Assembly (NCBI GenBank): GCA_016202915.1
Contig: JACQNT010000128.1
Location: 1-7,267 of the forward strand
Source of the DNA: Acidobacteriota bacterium
GTDB lineage: Bacteria > Acidobacteriota > Polarisedimenticolia > Gp22-AA2
DNA: 7,267 nucleotides
Direction: 5' to 3'
This document shows, one piece after another, positions 1 to 4,797 of the stretch (within the stretch, counting starts at the first letter, position 1; every line of letters starts with the position of its first letter). The translations under genes were made by a program, and so were the position numbers. The notes under the pieces are model-generated. The model saw only the letters and a program-made list of their open reading frames with translations. It did no database searches and had not been told where the DNA came from.

Positions 1-354
1 AAGGCGCGGATCGGGCGCCGTGCCGGGAGACGCGCGCCTCAATCCGTCCGCCTCGATGGAAGCGAGGGGCACCTCGCGGGCGTCCATCCCCATCAGGCCG
101 TACCTCAGCGTCCGCGCGTCGAGGTCCAGGACGACGTACGGCCCGCGCGTCGCCGCCAGCGCGTGCTCTCCCTGGAGCAGGGCGACCCGCCGGCGGCCGA
201 GATCCAGATCGGCGCGCGTCGGAGCCGCCGCCCCCTCTCCGGCTTTGCGCGCAGGCAGGCCGGCGATCCATGCCCCGGGGACGGTGAGGAGAAGGGCCGT
301 CGTGATCGCCGCGGCGCACGGCGGGCCAGGTCGTCTCGCTCTCCTCTCGATCAT
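1..354 (-). CDS. Unrecognised signal-anchored envelope protein, 3' end outside window (partial)
   Basis: I do not recognise this protein. The minus strand is open from the ATG at 354-352 to the window edge, giving 118 visible residues with no stop and strongly G/C third positions. A GTG immediately upstream (357-355) is an equally possible start; GGAG lies six bases before it. The N-terminus is basic (MIERRARRPG) and followed by a hydrophobic stretch at about residues 13-33, so it is probably exported or membrane-anchored. After an Ala/Gly/Pro linker comes a beta-rich-looking segment at residues 72-100 (PYVVLDLDARTLRYGLMG). This faintly resembles the first two strands of a YkuD domain, such as YLIVDTGRNLMTLVEN in the gene just upstream. 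The start lies about 25 bases after the preceding L,D-transpeptidase stop, so it is probably the last visible gene of that operon. A role in cell-wall remodelling is inferred from context only. Confidence 0.62.
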   Translation of the reverse strand, partial: MIERRARRPGPPCAAAITTALLLTVPGAWIAGLPARKAGEGAAAPTRADLDLGRRRVALLQGEHALAATRGPYVVLDLDARTLRYGLMGMDAREVPLASIEADGLRRASPGTAPDPRL

Positions 355-381
355 CACGGCCGGCTCCGTCGCCGCAATCCC

Positions 382-1023
382 TCAGAAGATGTAAACGGGC
401 GTTCCGATGCGCACGCTCTCGAACACCTTCTCGAGGTCACGATCGCCGAGCCGGATGCAGCCGTGCGTGATGCTGAGGCCCAGGGCTCTCTGGTAGAGCG
501 TGCCGTGGATCAGGTACCCGTCCCCGAGGTCCATGGCATAGGCGCCGAGCTCGAGGGGGGCCATCCGCTCGGCGAGGGTCCTCGGGATCGGCTCCCCTTC
601 TTCCAGAAAGGCCCAGTCGGGTTTGATCCAGACCGGGTTCCGGTACTTGGCCCGGATGACGAACTCGCCCCGCGGCGTGTCGAAAACCCACATGCGCCGG
701 TGTTCCGGATCGGACAGCGCGCGGCCGCTCCCCGTCGAGCAGACGGCGGTCAGCGTTTTCCTGTCGTTCTCGACCAGGGTCATCAAATTACGTCCCGTGT
801 CCACGATCAGGTAGGTCCCGCGGGGCCGGAGCGATCGGATCTTCTTCTCGAGGATCCCCGCCTGCTTCTCGAGGGAGCGCAGCTCCCGGCGCTCCGGATC
901 GCTCAGGGGCGTGAGGTCCGCGGGCGGCTCCGCGGGCGGCGCGAGGTGCCCGGCCGCCCACAAGGCCAGGAGGGCAGCCGTGGCCAGGGCCGCGAGGCCG
1001 GCCGCCCACCGCCTGCCGCTCAC
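382..1023 (-). CDS. L,D-transpeptidase (YkuD domain), signal-anchored, HGC active-site type
   Basis: This is a periplasmic L,D-transpeptidase of the YkuD family, 213 residues. Such enzymes form 3-3 peptidoglycan cross-links or attach proteins to peptidoglycan through a cysteine acyl-enzyme. A basic start and a hydrophobic segment at about residues 6-26 form a signal anchor. A short charged helix follows (about 41-66, LEKQAGILEKKIRSL). The catalytic domain spans about 69-213, from the strand TYLIVD through the C-terminal GTPVYIF. The family signature is intact: H173-G at the start of the loop, then S-I-T-H187-G-C189-I-R191, so C189 is the predicted nucleophile. I chose the GTG at 1023-1021 because it overlaps the upstream stop as GTGA, which suggests translational coupling. 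The frame stays open further upstream, but that part is an Arg-rich shadow of the upstream gene. Which reaction it performs (cross-linking or lipoprotein anchoring) cannot be read from the sequence. Confidence 0.93.
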   Translation of the reverse strand: MSGRRWAAGLAALATAALLALWAAGHLAPPAEPPADLTPLSDPERRELRSLEKQAGILEKKIRSLRPRGTYLIVDTGRNLMTLVENDRKTLTAVCSTGSGRALSDPEHRRMWVFDTPRGEFVIRAKYRNPVWIKPDWAFLEEGEPIPRTLAERMAPLELGAYAMDLGDGYLIHGTLYQRALGLSITHGCIRLGDRDLEKVFESVRIGTPVYIF

Positions 1024-2132
1024 TCGATCGCCCCGTCGGGGATCGTCCCGACGATGGTGACCCTGGTCCCCACGCCGACGGACGACGCCAGCTCGTCCAT
1101 GTCGCCGTTCTCCAGGGCGACGCACCCCTGCGTCCAGTCCTGGCCCCGGCCCCCCTTGCCATGGATCTCGATGAGACCGCCGATCTCCTGGGCGCGCGTG
1201 ATCTTCCCGGAACGCCGCAGCCTGCGGAACCTCGCCTGATCCTCGGCGTTCGGGTAGTCGAGCATGAGCGCGCGATGGTACCGCGTCTGCCCCGGCCCCC
1301 GGACCTCCGTCACCCGGTAGCGTCCCTCGGGCGTCGCCTCGTCCCCGGCCCTGGTCTTGAACTCGATCCCGGCGATCCCCAGATCCACCGGGTAGGACGC
1401 CAGCTCTTCCGTCCCCCGCACCAGAAGGAGCTGCCGGCGCAACTTGTCCACGATGATGGCCGCCTCCCCGGTGCGCTCGCTGTCGCGGATCGTCTCGACC
1501 ACCCAGCGCTTCCAGGAGGAGCGGCGCGGGTCACCGCGGTAGGAGTCGAAGAAACGGTCCATGCTCGCCACGGCGGCGAAGATGAGCGCCCGCCCGCGCG
1601 CCGCGGCCTCCTGGGCCCTCTCGTACTGGCCCCGATCGGAGGCGCTCCGTCCCTCCCCCAGGGCGATCTCCGCCTTCAGCAACCGGGCCTTGACGCCGAG
1701 CCCTTCCGGAACGTGCCGCGCCAGGGCCGAGGCGCGCGCAATCCAGCCTTCCAGGCCCGCGAGGGCCGCGGCGGCGCGCTGGCGCAGCCGGTTCCGGGCG
1801 GCGCCCGCGTGCAGGGCGCAGGTCTCGGCCGCGCGCCGGGCCTGCAGCGCCAGCACCGAGGACTCCTCGTAGTCGCGTGCGAGGAACGAGCGCTTCCCCT
1901 GCAGCCGGACCTCGGCCTCCGCGCGCACCAGTGCGGAGCGGGCGGCGGCGCAGATCTCCGGCACGCGGACCGCCCCGTCCGCCGCGGCGGCGCGCCGCAT
2001 CACCCGTTCGGCGGCCTCCAGGTCGTGCAGCGGAGGGGGATCGCACGCGGAGGCGGCGAACGCCAGGCAAAAAACGGCGGCCGCGCGGAGGGCGGGATCG
2101 AAGGGCGGGGAGGGCGGCCGCCGGCGGGTCAC
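1020..2132 (-). CDS. Lipoprotein L,D-transpeptidase (YkuD domain) with helical N-terminal region
   Basis: A second, divergent YkuD-family protein of 370 residues. The N-terminus has a basic stretch (TRRR), a hydrophobic segment at about 15-29 and a Cys at 30 in the context AASAC. This looks like a signal peptidase II site, though Ala rather than Leu at -3 is not ideal. Residues about 35-200 are Ala/Arg/Glu-rich helices with repeats such as ARDYEESSVLALQARRA, resembling DUF4398-like or TPR-like helical modules. The catalytic domain spans about 223-362. It carries H324-G-K-G and then D-W-T-Q-G-C337-V-A-L-E-N-x-D-M, so C337 is the predicted nucleophile. The His and Arg that flank Gly-Cys in classical SHGC(I/V)R enzymes are Gln and Ala here, which marks a separate subgroup. 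The GTG at 2132-2130 was chosen because it leaves a compact signal peptide and lies after the hairpin at 2172-2196; no good Shine-Dalgarno precedes it. Its stop overlaps the next L,D-transpeptidase start. Confidence 0.88.
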   Translation of the reverse strand: MTRRRPPSPPFDPALRAAAVFCLAFAASACDPPPLHDLEAAERVMRRAAAADGAVRVPEICAAARSALVRAEAEVRLQGKRSFLARDYEESSVLALQARRAAETCALHAGAARNRLRQRAAAALAGLEGWIARASALARHVPEGLGVKARLLKAEIALGEGRSASDRGQYERAQEAAARGRALIFAAVASMDRFFDSYRGDPRRSSWKRWVVETIRDSERTGEAAIIVDKLRRQLLLVRGTEELASYPVDLGIAGIEFKTRAGDEATPEGRYRVTEVRGPGQTRYHRALMLDYPNAEDQARFRRLRRSGKITRAQEIGGLIEIHGKGGRGQDWTQGCVALENGDMDELASSVGVGTRVTIVGTIPDGAIE

Positions 2133-2171
2133 TTGATGGAGCCCGGATGCCGCCGGGGGGAGACGGGAGAG

Positions 2172-2196
2172 CCCGGCCCGCCGCGGGCGGGCCGGG
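2172..2196. terminator. GC-rich hairpin after the lipoprotein gene; terminator-like, possibly bidirectional
   Basis: A perfect 11-base-pair inverted repeat (CCCGGCCCGCC, 3-base loop GCG, GGCGGGCCGGG) lies between the lipoprotein stop (2215) and the start of the first L,D-transpeptidase (2132). Read on the plus strand it is followed by TTTT (2197-2200), as in an intrinsic terminator. Read in the direction of the surrounding minus-strand genes it is preceded by AAAA and followed only by a pyrimidine-rich, T-poor stretch. It may therefore stop antisense transcription fully and the minus-strand transcript only partly. Partial termination would make the lipoprotein more abundant than the downstream enzymes. 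The structure is certain; its function is inferred. Confidence 0.68.
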
Positions 2197-2214
2197 TTTT
2201 CAGGGTCGATCGCT

Positions 2215-2817
2215 TTACCTCTTCCTGGCCGCCATCCTCTTGGCCTTGGCCTCCTCAAGCTGGGCGGTGATCGAGGCGGCCTTCTCCTGCACCGAGGCGG
2301 TGCTCTCGAGGGCCTTCTTGTAATCCTCGGCCGAGAACGCCTGGCGGGCGCCGTCGAGGGTGGAGCGCAGCCCCTCGAGATCGCTCTTGAAAAGCGCCAG
2401 GTCGGCCTTGGAATCCTTGGTCACCGGCGCGACCTTGAGGGCGGCCTCGGCGGCCTGGATCGCCGTGTCGGCCTCGGCGATGCCCGCCTCGGCGTCCTTC
2501 CTGGCCTGCTCCTTGTTCGCGGCCGCGGCCTCCGCCGCCTTGGCCCCTTCCTCCTTGGCCTTCGCCAGCAACTCCTTCGCCTTGTCGTAGTTCTTCATCC
2601 ACTTCTGGTCCTGCGCGGCGATCTCTGCCTGGGCGGCGCTTATCGCCTGGTCGGCCGCCTGGAACTCATTGGGCGCCCAGACGTCCGCCTGCGCCTGCCG
2701 CGCCCTGTCGATCTCGGCCTGCGCCGAGTTGACGTCCTCCTGCGGCGCTTTCGCGCACCCCACGGCGAGCACGACGACGAGGGTGAGGGTCAGACTCAAG
2801 AGCCTGCGGTTGTTCAT
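2215..2817 (-). CDS. Alanine-rich helical lipoprotein, DUF4398-like
   Basis: A 200-residue lipoprotein with no enzymatic motif. MNNRR is followed by a hydrophobic stretch and a signal peptidase II site ending in LAVGC, with the lipidated Cys at 21. The residue after it is Ala, which is compatible with outer-membrane sorting. The mature part is almost entirely predicted helix. Residues about 29-70 (SAQAEIDRAR, then APNEFQAADQAI) resemble the DUF4398 pattern, in which an alanine helix is followed by 'AP..f..A...i..A'. Residues 75-128 look like a coiled coil rich in Ala, Lys and Glu. Residues 145-188 contain a second helical pair (FSAEDYKKALEST). The C-terminus is basic (RMAARKR). The start is firm: GGAGGAGGAG at 2837-2828 lies ten bases before the ATG. 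It is the first gene of the minus-strand cluster and sits directly upstream of two L,D-transpeptidases, suggesting an envelope-structural role or a peptidoglycan-tethered substrate. That role is inference. Confidence 0.9.
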   Translation of the reverse strand: MNNRRLLSLTLTLVVVLAVGCAKAPQEDVNSAQAEIDRARQAQADVWAPNEFQAADQAISAAQAEIAAQDQKWMKNYDKAKELLAKAKEEGAKAAEAAAANKEQARKDAEAGIAEADTAIQAAEAALKVAPVTKDSKADLALFKSDLEGLRSTLDGARQAFSAEDYKKALESTASVQEKAASITAQLEEAKAKRMAARKR

Positions 2818-2827
2818 GGTGCGATCT

Positions 2828-2837
2828 CTCCTCCTCC
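2828..2837 (-). promoter_or_regulatory. Strong Shine-Dalgarno of the lipoprotein gene
   Basis: On the minus strand GGAGGAGGAG precedes the ATG at 2817 by ten bases. It is the strongest ribosome binding site of the left cluster; the two downstream L,D-transpeptidase starts have none that is obvious. This contrast supports high expression of the lipoprotein relative to the enzymes. Confidence 0.75.
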
Positions 2838-2969
2838 ACGGTGTGATGGGTGTTCACTGCAGCCCGACCTGGGACGAAGGTCTCCCGAACCCGTTCCTTC
2901 TCACCCCCTCTCGAAAACGGCAAAGAATACCAGAAACCGGGCGCATCCGTATCCGCTCGGCTCCCCCAT

Positions 2970-2998
2970 TTGCCAAACCTCTCCGCCGGGGGTATATT
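2970..2998 (+). promoter_or_regulatory. Sigma-70-like promoter of the metal efflux operon
   Basis: TTGCCA (2970-2975) and TATATT (2993-2998) are separated by exactly 17 bases. Each box differs from the TTGACA/TATAAT consensus at one position. The spacer is GC-rich and of normal length, so it does not show the long 19-20-base spacer typical of MerR/CueR-activated promoters. I see no clear dyad operator in it. A start point six to seven bases after the -10 box would fall at about 3005, the first base of the GTG codon of the Cys-rich protein. The transcript could then be leaderless. No comparably good promoter is visible on the minus strand for the divergent lipoprotein gene. Confidence 0.62.
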
Positions 2999-3004
2999 GA
3001 CGGC

Positions 3005-3382
3005 GTGCGATCATCCGCGGGCGTGGGGGTCCTGGGGCTCGCCGCTTTCCTGGTGGCGGGGATCGTGGCGCCCTTTTGCGCTCCCGTCGCCGCCTCCGCG
3101 GCGATGCCCTGCTGCGAGACCTCCGCGCGCTGCGACTTCGGAATGAAGGCCTCCGGCTGCTGCCGGATCGACCCCGTCCCGGCCGCTTCCCAGACGGTCG
3201 CCTTGCAGGCACCGGCAGCGAAATCGCCGTCGAAGCACCGCCTCCCCGGCGCCGTCCTGCAGGCGGCGCAGGGCGGGTCCCCGGCGATTCGCCACCTGCT
3301 CCGGATGAGCCGGGTCTGGTCTCCTCCGCTCCACGACTCCGCGCCCCCCATCTATCTTCTGAACGCCGCCATCCTGCGCTGA
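3005..3382 (+). CDS. Small exported Cys-rich protein heading the metal efflux operon
   Basis: A 125-residue protein of unknown function. A hydrophobic segment at about residues 8-33, ending in PVAASAA, is a likely signal peptide. The mature N-terminus holds a tight cysteine cluster: C36-C37, five residues, C43, eight residues, C52-C53, together with Met34 and Met47. The middle (about 55-90) is an Ala/Pro/Ser linker. The C-terminus ends in a conserved-looking PPIYLLNAAILR. Small Cys-rich proteins ending in a similar 'P-P-hydrophobic-Leu-Leu-Asn' motif are, as I recall, found ahead of cus-type operons in some high-GC bacteria; I cannot check this here. Position and soft, thiol-rich ligands suggest periplasmic copper or silver binding, sensing or delivery, a role comparable to CusF though unrelated in sequence. 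The GTG at 3005 was chosen because it suits the signal peptide and the promoter. No Shine-Dalgarno fits it. The next in-frame GTG, at 3023, is an alternative. Confidence 0.72.
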   Translation: MRSSAGVGVLGLAAFLVAGIVAPFCAPVAASAAMPCCETSARCDFGMKASGCCRIDPVPAASQTVALQAPAAKSPSKHRLPGAVLQAAQGGSPAIRHLLRMSRVWSPPLHDSAPPIYLLNAAILR

Positions 3383-3450
3383 GACGCTTCCCGCCGCTTT
3401 CCTGATTCTCCTCCTTCAGCGTCCCTGTATCTGATCTGGTCCGCGGCGTT

Positions 3451-3471
3451 CGGCCGGCCCGGGGCCGGCCG
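3451..3471. repeat. Perfect GC-only inverted repeat upstream of the TolC-family gene
   Basis: CGGCCGGC at 3451-3458 is mirrored by GCCGGCCG at 3464-3471 around a five-base CCGGG loop; the palindrome continues through all but one central base. It lies in the 113-base spacer between the Cys-rich protein and the TolC-family gene, ending about 13 bases before the ribosome binding site of the latter. There is no T-tract after it, so it is not a standard intrinsic terminator. It could stabilise or process the mRNA, or modulate expression of the pump relative to the first gene. The remainder of the spacer is pyrimidine-rich and shows nothing else I can identify. Confidence 0.55.
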
Positions 3472-3495
3472 GCGCGCGGGACGAGAGGTGACATC

Positions 3496-4797
3496 GTGAA
3501 AAGGTTACTGTGCGTGCTCCTGGCGCTTCTGCCGGCAGCCGCCCTGCCCGAGGATCGCGGAGCGCCGGCGCCCGCCGACCTGGGAGCCCTCCTCGGGGAG
3601 GCCGAGGCGAACAGCCCGCTCCTGCGGGCCGCCGCGGCGCGGCTCGAGGCGGCCCGACGGGTGCCGTCCCAGCGTCAGGCGCCGCCCGACCCGATGGCGA
3701 CCATCGGCTACACCAACGAGGGCACCTCCCGTTTCACCCTCGGGGAGACCGAGGACGCGAGGCTTTCCCTCTCCTGGACCCAGGAGGTCCCCTACCCCGG
3801 AAAACTGGGGAAGGCAGCGGACGTTGCCACCCTGGAAGCGGAAATCGCGGCCAGGGAACTGGAACTGGTCCGGCTGAAGGTCGGCGCGGAGATCAAGAGT
3901 GCCTACGCCGACCTCTACCGGCTCGACCGGACGGCGGCCATTCTCGGCGAGACGCGATCGGTCCTGGATGCGTTCGCACAGACGGCGCAGCGGCGCTACG
4001 AGGCGGGAGAGGGGATCCAGGAGAGCATCCTCAAGGCCCAGACGGAGGTATTGCGGCTGGAAGCGGAACTGACTCGCGTCCATCAGGAGCGGCGCGCGGC
4101 GGAGCTCCGGATTAACGCCGTGGCGGGCCGGCCGGACGACACCCCGGTAGGTCCGGCAACCGACCTGCCTGCGATCGATTTTCCCGACGAACCCGGAACT
4201 CTCGCGGAGGCCGCCGTGGCGGTCTCACCCGAGATTGCCGCTCTGGAGACGGCCGTCAGGAGGTCGGAGGCCAGCCTGCAGCGGGCCCGGCTCGACCTCA
4301 AGCCAGACTTCTTCTGGTCGGCCTCGTACGACAACCGGGGAGGACTCGATCCCATGCTGACAGGGATGCTCGGCCTCCGTCTCCCTCTCTACAAGGAGCG
4401 CAAGCAGGCCCAGGCGGTCTTGCAGGCGGAGTCGGAACTCCTGGCGGCCAGACAGGATCTGGTGGATCGGCAGGTGCGGATCCGCGCAGAGGTCCGCGAT
4501 CTCGTCTCCGAGTACCAGCGGGCCGAGCGCCTGCGGGCACTCTTCGGCCAGGGGGTCGTTCCCCAGGCCAGGCTGACGCTCGACTCTGCCCTGGCATCCT
4601 ACGGAGTGGGGCGGATCGCGTTCCTGGATCTCCTCTTCGATCTCACCGCCCTGCTCAACGCCCGGATCGAACACGTCACGCAGGAAGGCGAGAGGCTCCG
4701 CGTGGCATCCGCGCTGGAGCCGCTGCTGGGCGGCGCCCTCGTGCGCCTCCCGGACGGCGAGGGAAGGAGGGTCGGTGACGATGCTCCCGAGAGCTAG
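3496..4797 (+). CDS. cusC: TolC-family outer-membrane channel of a Cu/Ag-type RND efflux system
   Basis: The outer-membrane exit duct of the tripartite efflux complex, 433 residues, about the normal size for the CusC/CzcC group. A Sec signal peptide occupies about residues 1-18 (MKRLLCVLLALLPAAAL). It has no lipobox, so unlike E. coli CusC it is probably not lipidated. Two internal outer-membrane-efflux repeats follow. The first contains the beta-strand signature W-T-QEVPYPGKL at about 94-104, typical of heavy-metal TolC homologues, followed by long helices (about 105-210). The second begins at about 235 (SPEIAALETAVRRSEASL), with a strand at LGLRLPLYKERKQ and a long helical tail. The GTG start at 3496 is supported by GAGGTGA at 3485-3491, four bases upstream. 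The last codons overlap the start of the adaptor gene. The substrate is inferred from its partners; the symbol is given by family and position. Confidence 0.9.
   Translation: MKRLLCVLLALLPAAALPEDRGAPAPADLGALLGEAEANSPLLRAAAARLEAARRVPSQRQAPPDPMATIGYTNEGTSRFTLGETEDARLSLSWTQEVPYPGKLGKAADVATLEAEIAARELELVRLKVGAEIKSAYADLYRLDRTAAILGETRSVLDAFAQTAQRRYEAGEGIQESILKAQTEVLRLEAELTRVHQERRAAELRINAVAGRPDDTPVGPATDLPAIDFPDEPGTLAEAAVAVSPEIAALETAVRRSEASLQRARLDLKPDFFWSASYDNRGGLDPMLTGMLGLRLPLYKERKQAQAVLQAESELLAARQDLVDRQVRIRAEVRDLVSEYQRAERLRALFGQGVVPQARLTLDSALASYGVGRIAFLDLLFDLTALLNARIEHVTQEGERLRVASALEPLLGGALVRLPDGEGRRVGDDAPES
4764..4770 (+). promoter_or_regulatory. Shine-Dalgarno inside cusC that serves cusB
   Basis: AAGGAGG inside the 3' end of the TolC-family gene serves two in-frame start candidates for the adaptor: GTG at 4775 (4 bases away) and ATG at 4781 (10 bases away). 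The spacing is slightly short for the first and slightly long for the second. I favour the ATG; the difference is only two residues. Confidence 0.7.

Noticed and set aside
1026..1044. Bulged inverted repeat (GATCGCCCC / GGGGATC) beside the start of the second L,D-transpeptidase
   Set aside because: It lies within the coding sequence of the upstream gene, has a bulge, and such matches are frequent in GC-rich coding DNA.
163..1239. Long open plus-strand frame of 358 residues
   Set aside because: It lies antisense to the L,D-transpeptidase, whose active-site motif is intact. The translation is low-complexity Arg/Gly/Pro, typical of a shadow frame in GC-rich DNA.
2069..2074. Run of six A (TTTTTT on the coding strand) in the signal-peptide region of the lipoprotein-type LDT
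   Set aside because: It could hint at slippage or phase variation, but six bases is short and the frame is intact without a shift; the Val-Phe-Cys codons explain it.
1161..2270. Long open plus-strand frame of 369 residues
   Set aside because: It is antisense to the lipoprotein-type L,D-transpeptidase, with biased composition and no recognisable motif.
2924..2952. Possible minus-strand promoter for the lipoprotein gene (TATTCT on the minus strand)
   Set aside because: The -10-like box matches only four of six positions, and the 17-base-spaced -35 position (ATACGG) does not resemble TTGACA. A promoter must exist nearby but I cannot assign it.
2901..3494. Minus-strand open frames opposite the Cys-rich protein
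   Set aside because: Their translations are Arg/Ser/Pro-rich with no signal peptide or domain. The plus-strand frame has a clear signal peptide, a cysteine cluster and operon context.
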